From Rubrivivax sp. (lineage in GTDB: Bacteria; Pseudomonadota; Gammaproteobacteria; Burkholderiales; Burkholderiaceae_C): DNA of 64,000 nucleotides. Below, piece after piece: positions 34,856 to 45,457 of the stretch. The position numbers and the translations under genes were made by a program. Every line of letters begins with the position of its first letter. The first letter of the stretch is position 1. The stretch is from contig JAHBZS010000013.1 of NCBI GenBank assembly GCA_019635285.1, forward strand, positions 1-64,000, written 5' to 3'. The notes below the pieces were generated by a model. The model was given only the letters and a program-made list of their open reading frames with translations. It was not told the origin of the DNA and ran no database searches.

Positions 34856-35359
34856 CTACAGCTTGATGGTCGACAGCTGCAGCAGCAGCTGCAGCACGAT
34901 GTCGGATTGCATCTCGCGGTACAGGTCCTGCTCCTCCTGCTGCTTGCCCAGGGCGCTGACCTCGATGAAGGTCATCTCGCGGATCTTCTCGATCGTCGAC
35001 ACCGGGATCAGCTCGCGCTCCGACGGCGTCTGCGCGCGGTAGCGCAGCAAGGTGCGCAGCTGGATGTCGCGCACCTGGCCCGAGGCGCTGTAGGCCACCG
35101 CGCGGCGCGTGCGCTGGTCGGCCAGCGCCTGGAACACCACCTGCGCCTGCGCCTGGTCCTCGGTGACCTTGACGCTGCGCTCCAGCGCCGTGCGCAGCTC
35201 CTGCGCCAGCGGCGAGCGCGGCGCGAAGCCGGTCAGCGCGATGCTGTCGAAATGCAGCTCGGCGGCATGCTTGAGCTCGAAGCCGCAGCCCGCCAGCGCC
35301 AGCGCCGGCGCGGCCAGCAGCAGCCGGCGCCGCCGCACGGAGGTATCAGACGACGACAT
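34856..35359 (-). CDS. lptE: LPS-assembly lipoprotein LptE
   Basis: 167 residues. Signal with a basic RRRR stretch and lipobox ALAGC, acylated Cys at 25. [20 protein letters not shown] is the characteristic LptE start of the mature protein. It plugs the LptD barrel (gene at 17501) and guides LPS export. The start lies 14 nt inside the end of leuS; leuS-lptE-holA is a conserved order. The Arg-rich n-region resembles a Tat motif, but the lipobox indicates ordinary lipoprotein export. Confidence 0.92.
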   Translation of the reverse strand: MSSSDTSVRRRRLLLAAPALALAGCGFELKHAAELHFDSIALTGFAPRSPLAQELRTALERSVKVTEDQAQAQVVFQALADQRTRRAVAYSASGQVRDIQLRTLLRYRAQTPSERELIPVSTIEKIREMTFIEVSALGKQQEEQDLYREMQSDIVLQLLLQLSTIKL

Positions 35360-37949
35360 TCACCAACCGGCCGGGCACGACGATCACCTTCTTCGGCGCG
35401 CGCCCCTCGGCGAACTTGGCGAAGTCCGGGCTGGCCGCGGCCGCCGCCTCGATGGCCGCGCGGTCGGCCTGTGCCGGCACACGCACCGCGCCGCGCGTCT
35501 TGCCGTTGACCTGCAGCACGAGTTCGATCTCGTCCTGCACCAGCGCGGCCTCGTCGACCTGCGGCCAGGGCGCGTCGAGCAGCTCGCCGAACTCGCGCAC
35601 GAAGCCAAGGTCGCGCCACAGCACCCAGGTGACGTGCGGGCAGGCGGGGTACAGCGCGCGCAGCAGGATGCTCAGGCCTTCGCGCAGCGCCCGGCCGCTG
35701 CCGGGCGGCGCTGCCTCCAGCGCGTTGAGCATCTTCATCGCACCGCTGACCACGGTGTTGTATTGCATGCGCTCGTAGTCGTAGCTCACCTGGCGCAGCA
35801 GCAAATGCATCTCGCGGCGCATGGTGCGCGCGTCGGCCGCGCCGTCGCCGGCGACGATCTCGTCGCGGCGCTTGTGCGCCAGCGCCCACAGGCGCCGCAG
35901 CACGCGGCTGGCGCCTTCGACGCCGGCTTCGTTCCATTCCAGCGTCTGCTCGGGCGGCGACGCGAACATGGTGAACAGCCGCGCCGTGTCGGCGCCGTAG
36001 CGGTCGATCAGCTCCTGCGGGTCGACGCCGTTGTTCTTGGACTTGGACATCGTGCCCACGCCCTCGTAGTCGACCGCGCTGCCGTCGCTCTTGAGCCGCG
36101 CGCCGACGATCTTGCCGCTGGCGTCGAACTGGTTCTCCACGTCCTGCGGCCAGAAGTACTCGATGCCGCCGGCCGCCCCGCGGCGGCTGTAGATGTGGTT
36201 CAGCACCATGCCCTGCGTCAGCAGCTTGGTGAACGGCTCGTCCACGCTGACCAGCTTCAGGTCGCGCATCACCTTGGTCCAGAAGCGCGCGTACAGCAGG
36301 TGCAGGATGGCGTGTTCGATGCCGCCGATGTACTGGTCCATCGGCATCCAGTACTGCGTGCCGGCGCCGACCATCGCGTCGGGCAACGTCGGGTCGCAGT
36401 AGCGCATGAAGTACCAGGACGAATCGACGAAGGTGTCCATCGTGTCCGTCTCGCGCCGCGCCGGCTTGCCGCAGCTCGGGCAGACGCACTTCAGGAAGGC
36501 CTCGCTCTTGTTCAGCGGGTTGCCGCTGCCGTCGGGAATCAGGTCCTCGGGCAGCACCACCGGCAGGTCCTTCTCCGGCACCGGCACCACGCCGCAGGCG
36601 TCGCAATGGATGATGGGGATCGGCGTGCCCCAGTAGCGCTGGCGGCTGACGCCCCAGTCGCGCAGCCGCCAGGTGGTCTTCTTCTCGCCCAGGCCCTTGG
36701 CGGCCAGCAGCGAGGCCACCTTGTCCACCGCCGCCTTGTAGTCCAGGCCGTCGAGCACGCCGCTGTTGACGCAGCGGCCGCGCTGCTTGTCGGCATAGGG
36801 CTCGGCCCAGGCGTCGGTGCTGAAGGCCTGGCCCTCGACGGCCACCACTTGCTTGATCGGCAAGCCGTACTTCTTGGCGAACGCGAAGTCACGCTCGTCG
36901 TGCGCCGGCACGCCCATCACCGCGCCGTCGCCGTAGCTCATCAGCACGTAGTTGCCGACCCACACCGCCACCGGCTCGCCGGTCAGCGGGTGCGTCACGC
37001 TCAGGCCGGTGGGCAGGCCTTCCTTTTCCTTGGTCGCCAGCTCGGCCTCGGTGGTGCCGCCGGCCTGGCAGGCCTCGATGAAGGCGGCCACCTTGGGGTC
37101 GCGCCGCGCTGCGTGCGCGGCCAGCGGATGCTCGGGCGCCACGGCGCAGAAGGTCACGCCCATGATGGTGTCGGCGCGCGTGGTGAACACGTACATGCGG
37201 CCGCCCTGGATCAACTGGCCGTCATCGCCGCGGATGTCGTGCGTGAAGGCGAAGCGCAGGCCTTCGCTCTTGCCGATCCAGTTCTCCTGCATCAGCTTGA
37301 CGCGCTCGGGCCAGCCCGGCAGGTGCCGCTGCGCATAGTCCAGCAGTTCGTCGGCGTACTGCGTGATCTTCAGGTAGTAGCCGGGGATCTCGCGCTTCTC
37401 GACCACCGCACCGCTGCGCCAGCCGCGGCCGTCGATGACCTGCTCGTTGGCCAGCACGGTGTGGTCCACCGGGTCCCAGTTGACGACCTGCGTGCGCCGC
37501 TCGGCAATGCCCGCCTGCAGCATCTTCAGGAACAGCCACTGGTTCCACTTGTAGTAGGCCGGGTCGCAGCTGGCGACCTCGCGGCTCCAGTCGATGGCCA
37601 GGCCCATGGCCTGCATCTGGCCCTTCATGTGGGCGATGTTCTCGTAGGTCCACTTCGCGGGCGGCACCTTGTTCTTCATCGCCGCGTTTTCGGCCGGCAG
37701 GCCGAAGGCGTCCCAGCCCATCGGCATGAGCACGTTCATGCCCTTCATGCGCAGCTGGCGCGCGAGCATGTCGTTGATGGTGTAGTTGCGCACATGCCCC
37801 ATGTGCAGCTTGCCGCTGGGGTACGGCAGCATCGAGCAGGCGTAGAACTTGGGCTTTTTGGGGTCCTCGACGACGCGGTAGACGTCGGCCTGGCCCCAAG
37901 CCTTCTGCGCGCTGCTTTCGACCTCTGCGGGGATGTACTTCTCGTTCAT
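35346..37949 (-). CDS. leuS: Leucyl-tRNA synthetase
   Basis: 867 residues, class I synthetase. HIGH motif as HMGH in [22 protein letters not shown] motif as MSKSKNNG near 620. The CP1 editing domain lies between ([21 protein letters not shown]). A zinc-type CPSCGKPAR segment is also present. It charges tRNA-Leu and edits mischarged products. ATG 37949 gives [18 protein letters not shown], the normal N-terminus. It sits in the middle of the leftward housekeeping operon, 20 nt after exbD. Confidence 0.97.
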   Translation of the reverse strand: MNEKYIPAEVESSAQKAWGQADVYRVVEDPKKPKFYACSMLPYPSGKLHMGHVRNYTINDMLARQLRMKGMNVLMPMGWDAFGLPAENAAMKNKVPPAKWTYENIAHMKGQMQAMGLAIDWSREVASCDPAYYKWNQWLFLKMLQAGIAERRTQVVNWDPVDHTVLANEQVIDGRGWRSGAVVEKREIPGYYLKITQYADELLDYAQRHLPGWPERVKLMQENWIGKSEGLRFAFTHDIRGDDGQLIQGGRMYVFTTRADTIMGVTFCAVAPEHPLAAHAARRDPKVAAFIEACQAGGTTEAELATKEKEGLPTGLSVTHPLTGEPVAVWVGNYVLMSYGDGAVMGVPAHDERDFAFAKKYGLPIKQVVAVEGQAFSTDAWAEPYADKQRGRCVNSGVLDGLDYKAAVDKVASLLAAKGLGEKKTTWRLRDWGVSRQRYWGTPIPIIHCDACGVVPVPEKDLPVVLPEDLIPDGSGNPLNKSEAFLKCVCPSCGKPARRETDTMDTFVDSSWYFMRYCDPTLPDAMVGAGTQYWMPMDQYIGGIEHAILHLLYARFWTKVMRDLKLVSVDEPFTKLLTQGMVLNHIYSRRGAAGGIEYFWPQDVENQFDASGKIVGARLKSDGSAVDYEGVGTMSKSKNNGVDPQELIDRYGADTARLFTMFASPPEQTLEWNEAGVEGASRVLRRLWALAHKRRDEIVAGDGAADARTMRREMHLLLRQVSYDYERMQYNTVVSGAMKMLNALEAAPPGSGRALREGLSILLRALYPACPHVTWVLWRDLGFVREFGELLDAPWPQVDEAALVQDEIELVLQVNGKTRGAVRVPAQADRAAIEAAAAASPDFAKFAEGRAPKKVIVVPGRLVNVVV

Positions 37950-37969
37950 TCCCGCGATTGTAGGAGCCG

Positions 37970-38389
37970 CTATCTCGCAGGCGCCTCGGTGACGAAGCCC
38001 ACGCGCGACAGGCCGGCGTCCTGCACCAGGCCGATCAGTTCGGCCACGCGGCCGTAGGGCACGCGGCTGTCGGCGCGCAACTGCACCTCGGTGGTCGGGT
38101 CGCGCTGCGCGGCCTCGCGCGCGCGCTTGAGCAGCTGCTCGGCGCTGACCGCCTCGTCGCCGACGAAGAGCTGGCCCTGTTCGTTGATGGACACGGCGAT
38201 GAACAGCGGCGCGTCGGAGGGGCGCGCGCCCTCGGTCTTGGGCAGGTCGAGCTTCAGGCTGGTGGTCATCAGCGGCGCGGTGATGATGAAGATCACCAGC
38301 AGCACCAGCATCACGTCGATCAGCGGCGTCATGTTGATGTCGCTCATCGGGCGGGCGCCCGGGTCGCGTTCCAGCCGGCCGAAGGCCAT
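37970..38389 (-). CDS. exbD: ExbD/TolR-family biopolymer transport protein
   Basis: 139 residues. One N-terminal membrane segment with the functional aspartate ([25 protein letters not shown]), then a periplasmic domain ([41 protein letters not shown]). It works with the ExbB/TolQ partner just upstream to harness the proton gradient for TonB-dependent uptake or Tol function. The start has no clear ribosome site; a 25-codon frame in the same register ends 3 nt before it, suggesting translational coupling. Confidence 0.92.
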   Translation of the reverse strand: MAFGRLERDPGARPMSDINMTPLIDVMLVLLVIFIITAPLMTTSLKLDLPKTEGARPSDAPLFIAVSINEQGQLFVGDEAVSAEQLLKRAREAAQRDPTTEVQLRADSRVPYGRVAELIGLVQDAGLSRVGFVTEAPAR

Positions 38390-38392
38390 CGC

Positions 38393-38470
38393 TCAGCGCC
38401 GCCCGGTCGTGCGCAGGACCGGCCGCACGCCCGCGGGGCGCGGCGGAGGAAGCACGCTCGGCGGCCTCAT
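38393..38470 (-). CDS. Possible 25-codon Pro/Arg-rich coupling ORF between exbB and exbD
   Basis: ATG 38470 to TGA 38393, beginning 5 nt after the exbB stop and ending one codon (GCG) before the exbD ATG, in the same reading frame as exbD. The peptide starts [12 protein letters not shown] and is rich in Pro and Arg, with a PPP run of the kind that stalls ribosomes without EF-P. Nearly all codons end in G or C, but this is weak support in such GC-rich DNA. It may be only a spacer; no function is assigned. Confidence 0.3.
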   Translation of the reverse strand: MRPPSVLPPPRPAGVRPVLRTTGRR

Positions 38471-38475
38471 GTCAG

Positions 38476-39126
38476 TCACCGCTGCCGGTCCAGCACCATC
38501 TCGCGCAGGTCGTGCGCGAAGCCTTCCAGCTCGGCCTCGCAGGCGGCCACCCACTTGCCGAAGACGTTGTAGGCCAGCACCGCCGGGATGGCCACCGCCA
38601 GGCCGGCGGCGGTCATGATCAGCGCCTCGCCCACCGGGCCGGCGACCTTCTCGATGGTCATGCTGCCGGCCGCGGCGATGCTGGCCAGCGCGTGGTAGAT
38701 GCCCCAGACCGTGCCGAACAGGCCGACGAAGGGCGCGGTGGCGCCGATCGACGCCAGCAGCACCTGGCCGAACTGCAGGTGCGCCAGGCCGCGGTGCAGC
38801 GCGTCGCGCAGGCGCCGCGTCAGCTGCGATTCGGGCCGCCCCGCGGTCTGCAAGGTGCCCTGGCCGGGCTGCGCCGTGGCCGCATCCAGCAGCGGCAGCA
38901 GCAGCGCTTCGCGGTCGAGCCGGCCGAGCCGCTCGCGCCCGTCGTCCAGGGTGCCGGCCTCCCAGAAGGCCGGCACGGCGCGCGACAGGTCGCCGGCGGC
39001 GCGCTTGAGCACCCAGCCCTTCCACAGGATCAGCACCCAGGCGCTGATGGACATGAGCAACAGCACCAGCGCCACCGCCCGGCCGACGGTGTCGGCCTGG
39101 CTCCAGAAATCGTCCAGACCTTGCAT
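38476..39126 (-). CDS. exbB: ExbB/TolQ/MotA-family proton channel protein
   Basis: 216 residues with three membrane segments (about 18-38, 120-145 and 160-185). Core motif VLLASIGATAPFVGLFGTVWGIYHAL and AGPVGEALIMTAAGLAVAIPAVLAYNVF are the ExbB/TolQ signature. It forms the proton-conducting pentamer with the ExbD partner. TolQ is an alternative name that the sequence alone does not exclude, but no tolA/tolB/pal is nearby. It starts 4 nt after the dapB stop. Confidence 0.92.
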   Translation of the reverse strand: MQGLDDFWSQADTVGRAVALVLLLMSISAWVLILWKGWVLKRAAGDLSRAVPAFWEAGTLDDGRERLGRLDREALLLPLLDAATAQPGQGTLQTAGRPESQLTRRLRDALHRGLAHLQFGQVLLASIGATAPFVGLFGTVWGIYHALASIAAAGSMTIEKVAGPVGEALIMTAAGLAVAIPAVLAYNVFGKWVAACEAELEGFAHDLREMVLDRQR

Positions 39127-39130
39127 GCGG

Positions 39131-39934
39131 CTACAGGCCGAGCACGTCGTCCATGCCATACAGCCCCGGCGGCTGCGCCGCGACGAAGCGCGCGGCACGC
39201 AGACTGCCCTGCGCGTAGTTGACGCGGCTGGCGCTCTTGTGGGTGATCTCGATGCACTCGCCGCTGCCGGCGAAGAGCACGGTGTGCTCGCCGACGATGT
39301 CGCCGCCGCGCACCACCGCGAAGCCGATGCTGGCCGGGTCGCGCTCGCCGGTCACGCCGTGACGGCCCCATACCGCGCAGTCGTCCAGCGTGCGGCCGCT
39401 GGCGCGGGCCACGGCCTCGCCCATGGCCAGCGCGGTGCCGCTGGGCGCGTCGACCTTGTGGCGATGGTGGGCTTCGATGACCTCGACGTCGTAGCCGTCC
39501 AGCGCGCGCGCGGCCACGCCCAGCAGCTTCAGCACGACGTTCACGCCCAGGCTCATGTTCGGCGCCATGACGATGGCCAGGTGCCGCGCGTGCTCGGCGA
39601 TCTGCGCCTTCTGCGCGTCGCTGAAGCCGGTGGTGCCGATCACCGCACGCACGCCGAACTCGCGGCACACCGCCAGGTGGGCCAGCGTGCCTTCGGGCCG
39701 GGTGAAGTCGATCAGCACGTCGGCGCCGGCCAGGCCGGCGCGCAGGTCGTCGGTGATGCGCAAGCCGCCGGGTCGCCCCAGCGCGGCCAGCGGGTCGCTG
39801 CCGAGCGCCGGGCTGCCGGCCACCTCGAGCGCGCCGGTGAGCACGCAGTCGCCGCTGGCGACCACGGCCTCGATCAGCATGCGTCCCATGCGCCCGGAGG
39901 CGCCGGCGACCACGATCTTCAACGGTGCGCTCAA
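39131..39934 (-). CDS. dapB: 4-hydroxy-tetrahydrodipicolinate reductase
   Basis: 267 residues. It reduces the product of DapA in the lysine and diaminopimelate pathway. The nucleotide motif is [13 protein letters not shown]. The substrate/catalytic block is [21 protein letters not shown], with NMSLGVNVV before it and [19 protein letters not shown] near the end. The length is typical (265-273). It follows bamE by 55 nt and is followed tightly by exbB. Confidence 0.96.
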   Translation of the reverse strand: MSAPLKIVVAGASGRMGRMLIEAVVASGDCVLTGALEVAGSPALGSDPLAALGRPGGLRITDDLRAGLAGADVLIDFTRPEGTLAHLAVCREFGVRAVIGTTGFSDAQKAQIAEHARHLAIVMAPNMSLGVNVVLKLLGVAARALDGYDVEVIEAHHRHKVDAPSGTALAMGEAVARASGRTLDDCAVWGRHGVTGERDPASIGFAVVRGGDIVGEHTVLFAGSGECIEITHKSASRVNYAQGSLRAARFVAAQPPGLYGMDDVLGL

Positions 39935-39989
39935 ACGAGCCTCCGCGCCGCGTGCGGCGGGACGGGCGCTGCGCAGCGGCGGTGCGCGC

Positions 39990-40532
39990 TCACGACGGCT
40001 CCAGCGGCGGATAGTTGCGCGGCGTGGCCGGTGCCGAAGCCGCCGCGTCAGGCGCCGGCGCGACCTTCGGCGGGATCGGCAGGTTCTTGATCTGCTCGGG
40101 CGTCAGCTCCAGTGCCGACGCGGCGACCAGCCGGCCGCTGCGCGTGATCGAATCCAGGAACTCGGTCTCGGTGGGCAGCTCGGGCGCCTCGATGTTGCGC
40201 AGCACGTCGCCGTCGAAGACCAGCACCACGTTGCGCCGCTGCAGCGGCCGGCCGCTCTGGCGCAAGGTGAAGATGTAGTCCCAGCGGTCGGCGTGGAAGG
40301 CGTCGGTGAGCAGCGGCGTGCCCAGCGCATCGCGCACCTGCAGCCGGTTCATGCCGGGTTTGACGCGCGCCAGCTGCTCCTGCGTGATGACGTTGCCCTG
40401 CTGGATGTCGACGCGGTACGGCGTGATCAGGCCGAACACCGAATCGCCGCTCGACGGCCACGAACTGCAGCCTGCGAGCAGCGTCGCGGCCGTCAGGGCC
40501 ACGGCGCCGCACAGGGCAGGATGTCGTCGCAT
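39990..40532 (-). CDS. bamE: Outer-membrane assembly factor BamE
   Basis: 180 residues. Lipobox LLAGC, acylated Cys at 22. The SmpA/OmlA domain is clear: [51 protein letters not shown]. BamE stabilises the BAM complex that folds outer-membrane proteins. A Pro/Ala-rich C-terminal tail (about 150-180) extends beyond the usual 110-130 residues. First gene of the leftward operon, divergent from fur over 88 nt, the conserved betaproteobacterial arrangement. Confidence 0.94.
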   Translation of the reverse strand: MRRHPALCGAVALTAATLLAGCSSWPSSGDSVFGLITPYRVDIQQGNVITQEQLARVKPGMNRLQVRDALGTPLLTDAFHADRWDYIFTLRQSGRPLQRRNVVLVFDGDVLRNIEAPELPTETEFLDSITRSGRLVAASALELTPEQIKNLPIPPKVAPAPDAAASAPATPRNYPPLEPS

Positions 40533-40620
40533 GGGAATAGGGTCGTGGACGGGGCGCGCCAGCAGGCGCTGGCTATCATCGGCGGATTCTAGCGGGCCCC
40601 CGTCCGCCGGGATCGCTGCC

Positions 40621-41058
40621 ATGCCCCAACCGACGAATGCCGACGAACTGAAGAACAGCGGCCTGAAGGCCACGCTGCCGCGCATCAAGATCCTGGATGT
40701 GTTCCAGCGCACGCAGCAGCGGCACATGACGGCCGAGGACGTGTTCAAGGCGCTGCTGGCCGATGGCGCCGATGTCGGCCTGGCCACGGTCTATCGCGTG
40801 CTGATGCAGTTCGAACAGGCGGGGCTGCTGATCCGCAGCAACTTCGAGTCGGGCAAGGCGGTGTTCGAGCTCAACGAAGGCCAGCACCACGACCACCTGG
40901 TGTGCCTGACCTGCGGGCGCGTCGAGGAGTTCTACGACCCGCAGATCGAGCAGCGCCAGCGGGCCATCGCCATCGAGCGCGGTTTCGAGCTGCACGAACA
41001 TTCGCTGGCGCTTTACGCCGCCTGCACCAAGCCGAATTGCGTGCACCGCGCCAAGTAG
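40621..41058 (+). CDS. fur: Ferric uptake regulator Fur
   Basis: 145 residues. Winged-helix domain (LKNSGLKATLPRIKILDVF, MTAEDVFKALLADGADVGLATVYRVL) and metal-binding dimerisation domain (FELNEGQHHDHLVCLTCGRVEEF). It represses iron uptake genes with ferrous iron as corepressor. A TATCAT -10 candidate lies near 40573 in the short divergent gap with bamE. The 3' end overlaps the start of a cytochrome c gene. Confidence 0.96.
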   Translation: MPQPTNADELKNSGLKATLPRIKILDVFQRTQQRHMTAEDVFKALLADGADVGLATVYRVLMQFEQAGLLIRSNFESGKAVFELNEGQHHDHLVCLTCGRVEEFYDPQIEQRQRAIAIERGFELHEHSLALYAACTKPNCVHRAK

Positions 41059-41783
41059 CCGCCGTCGCCCTGGCGCTGGCCTGCGCCGCGGCCGGGGCCG
41101 CGCCGGCCTTCGAGGACACGATGGCGCAGCGCCTACTGGCCTGCACCGGCTGCCACGGGCAGGACGGCCGCGCCGCGCCCGACGGCTACTACCCGCGCAT
41201 CGCCGGCAAGCCGGCCGGCTACCTCTATCGCCAGCTGCGCGCCTTTCGTGACGGGCAGCGGCGCTACGCGCTGATGGGCCAGCTGCTGGCGCCGCTGAGC
41301 GACGACTACCTGCGCGAGATCGCCGCGCATTTCGCCGCGCTGGACCTGCCCTACGCGCCGGGCGCGGCCCCGCGCGCCGACACGCCATCGCTGCAGCGCG
41401 GCCAGGCGCTGGCGCAGCAGGGGGACGCGGCGCGCGACCTGCCGGCCTGCCAGGCCTGCCACGGCACCGCGCTCACCGGCGTGGGCGCGGACGTGCCCGG
41501 CCTGCTGGGCCTGCCGGTGGACTACCTGAACGCGCAGCTCGGCGCCTGGCGCACCGGCGCGCGCCAGGCCGAGGCACCGGACTGCATGGCGCAGATCGCC
41601 CAGCGCCTGAGCCCGCAGGACGTCAACGCGCTGGCGCACTGGCTGGCGGCGCAGCCGGTGCCGGCGGTGCATGCGGCGGTGCCGGCGCCACGCGGCCCGG
41701 CGCCGATGCGCTGCGGCAGCATGGGCGGCCACGGCGGCACCGAGGGCAGCCCACGGGGCGGCACCCAGGGCGGCGGCCGATGA
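41037..41783 (+). CDS. Periplasmic di-haem cytochrome c (c4-like)
   Basis: 248 residues from TTG 41037. Two haem-binding motifs: CTGCH (C36) and CQACH near residue 140, each in a class I-type domain (AGKPAGYLYRQLRAFRDGQR and LGLPVDYLNAQLGAWRTGAR), the layout of cytochrome c4-like electron carriers. The TTG start is inferred: it alone provides a signal peptide (MRAPRQVAAVALALACAAAGAAPA). The next ATG (41119) would delete the signal. This start lies 22 nt inside fur. The C-terminus is a Gly-rich, probably disordered tail (GSMGGHGGTEGSPRGG). Confidence 0.82.
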   Translation: MRAPRQVAAVALALACAAAGAAPAFEDTMAQRLLACTGCHGQDGRAAPDGYYPRIAGKPAGYLYRQLRAFRDGQRRYALMGQLLAPLSDDYLREIAAHFAALDLPYAPGAAPRADTPSLQRGQALAQQGDAARDLPACQACHGTALTGVGADVPGLLGLPVDYLNAQLGAWRTGARQAEAPDCMAQIAQRLSPQDVNALAHWLAAQPVPAVHAAVPAPRGPAPMRCGSMGGHGGTEGSPRGGTQGGGR

Positions 41784-43033
41784 GGCGCGTGCTGGCGGCC
41801 GTGCTGGGCCTGGTACTCGCGCTGTGGTTCGCGCTGGCAGCGGCCGTCTGGTGGCTGAACGTGCGTGGCGACGGCGGCCCCGACACCCAGCCAGTGGAGG
41901 TCGGCGATCCGGCGCTGATCGCCCGCGGCGCCTACCTGGCACGGGCCGGCAACTGCCGCGACTGCCACACGCCCCGCGGTGGCGCGGCGTATGCCGGCGG
42001 ACGCGGCATCCCCACGCCCTTCGGCACGGTGTACAGCTCGAACCTGACGCCCGACCCGCAGACCGGCATCGGCCAGTGGAGCGCCGCCGAGTTCCGCCGC
42101 GCCCTGCACCACGGCCGCTCGCGCGACGGGCGGCTGCTGTATCCCGCCTTCCCCTACGACAGCTATACGCAGGTCAGCGCGGCCGATGCCGACGCGCTGT
42201 ACGCCTACCTGCGCAGCCTGCCCCCCGTGGCGCAGCCGAACCGGCCGCATGCGCTGCGCTTCCCCTACGACACGCAGTGGGCGCTGGCGCTGTGGCGCGC
42301 GCTGTACTTCCGGCCGGGCCGCTTCGAGGCGCAGCCCGCGCAGTCCGAGGCCTGGAACCGCGGCGCCTATCTGGTGCAGAGCCTGGGCCACTGCAATGCC
42401 TGCCATGCCGAGCGCAACGCGCTGGGCGCGGCACGCAGCCCGCTGGCGGTGGCGGGCGGGCTGATCCCGTTGCAGAACTGGTACGCGCCGCCGCTGGGCG
42501 GCCAGCCGGCGCAGCCGGTGGCCACCTTGCTGCAACACGGCGTCGCGGACGGCGCGGCGTTGCTGGGGCCGATGGCCGAGGTGGTGCTGCACAGCACGCA
42601 GCACCTGACGCCGCCCGACCTGGCGGCGATGGCCGGCTACCTGCAGACGCTGCCCGCGGCAGCGCCGCGCGCCGCCACCGACGGCCCGACGCCGGCGCAG
42701 GTGGAGCGCGGTGCCAAGATCTACGAGACGCGCTGCGCAGCCTGCCACGGCGACGACGGCCGCGGCCGGTCGCGCGCCTACGTGCCGCTGGCCGGCAACC
42801 GCGCGGTGCTGCGCGAGCCGCCCGCGAACCTGGTGCAGGTGGTGCTGGGCGGCGCCTTCCCGGCGTCCACCGCCGGCAACCCGCGGCCCTTCGGCATGCC
42901 GCCGTTCGCCACCGAACTGGACGACGACGACATCGCCGCGGTGCTGAGCTACGTGCGCAACGCCTGGGGCAACCGGGCCGGCGCGGTGCGCGCGCTGGAC
43001 GTGCAGCGCTGGCGCAGCAGCGTGCGCCCCTGA
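41780..43033 (+). CDS. Membrane-anchored tri-haem cytochrome c (alcohol dehydrogenase cytochrome subunit-like)
   Basis: 417 residues. One N-terminal membrane segment (about 4-25) and three c-type haem motifs: CRDCH (C59), CNACH near 205 and CAACH near 317. The first two domains contain GRGIPTPFGTVYSSNLTPD and FPYDSYTQVSAADADALYAYLRSL, typical of the cytochrome subunit of membrane dehydrogenases (AdhB/gluconate dehydrogenase type). No dehydrogenase subunit is next to it, so the donor is unknown; it may pass electrons with the c4-like protein, whose gene it overlaps by 4 nt. Confidence 0.88.
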   Translation: MRRVLAAVLGLVLALWFALAAAVWWLNVRGDGGPDTQPVEVGDPALIARGAYLARAGNCRDCHTPRGGAAYAGGRGIPTPFGTVYSSNLTPDPQTGIGQWSAAEFRRALHHGRSRDGRLLYPAFPYDSYTQVSAADADALYAYLRSLPPVAQPNRPHALRFPYDTQWALALWRALYFRPGRFEAQPAQSEAWNRGAYLVQSLGHCNACHAERNALGAARSPLAVAGGLIPLQNWYAPPLGGQPAQPVATLLQHGVADGAALLGPMAEVVLHSTQHLTPPDLAAMAGYLQTLPAAAPRAATDGPTPAQVERGAKIYETRCAACHGDDGRGRSRAYVPLAGNRAVLREPPANLVQVVLGGAFPASTAGNPRPFGMPPFATELDDDDIAAVLSYVRNAWGNRAGAVRALDVQRWRSSVRP

Positions 43034-43042
43034 GCCGGGCGA

Positions 43043-43525
43043 CTAGAACGGAATGTCGTCGTCCATGTCGTCGAAGCCGGTGCTCGGCTTCGACGCCGGC
43101 TTGGCCGCCGGCGCGGCGCTCGGGCGTGCGGCGGGGCGCTCGCGGCTGTAGCCACCCCCGCCACCGCCTTCGTCGCCGCCGCCCATGCCTTCGCGGCTGC
43201 CGAGCAGCTGCATCTGGTCGGCGACGATTTCGGTGGTGTACTTCTCGACGCCGTCCTTGTCGGTCCACTTGCGCGTCTTCAGGCGGCCTTCGACGTACAC
43301 CGGGCGGCCCTTCTTCAGATATTCACCGGCGATTTCGGCCAGGCGGTCGTAGAAGACCACGCGGTGCCATTCGGTTTCTTCCTGGCGCTCGCCGCTGTTC
43401 TTGTCCTTCCACTGGCGGCTGGTGGCCAGCGTGACGTTGCAGATGGCCGAGCCGCTGGGCGCATAGCGCACCTCCGGGTCGCGCCCGAGGTTGCCGATGA
43501 GGATGACTTTGTTGACCGAGGCCAT
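43043..43525 (-). CDS. ssb: Single-stranded DNA-binding protein
   Basis: 160 residues. OB fold start [25 protein letters not shown] and [33 protein letters not shown] Gly-rich linker (about 112-125) and Pro/Ala-rich stretch lead to the acidic tip DDMDDDIPF, which recruits repair and replication proteins. It binds ssDNA as a tetramer. It is divergent from recQ, which is known to bind the SSB tip. Confidence 0.97.
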   Translation of the reverse strand: MASVNKVILIGNLGRDPEVRYAPSGSAICNVTLATSRQWKDKNSGERQEETEWHRVVFYDRLAEIAGEYLKKGRPVYVEGRLKTRKWTDKDGVEKYTTEIVADQMQLLGSREGMGGGDEGGGGGGYSRERPAARPSAAPAAKPASKPSTGFDDMDDDIPF

Positions 43526-43606
43526 GGCGCTGCTCCCGAGGGTGGTTCAACGGCAGATTATCAGGCCCGACGACAATCAGCGTTTTGCCCGCCATCACCC
43601 GCCCCC

Positions 43607-45454
<1,848 letters not shown>

Positions 45455-45457
45455 CCC

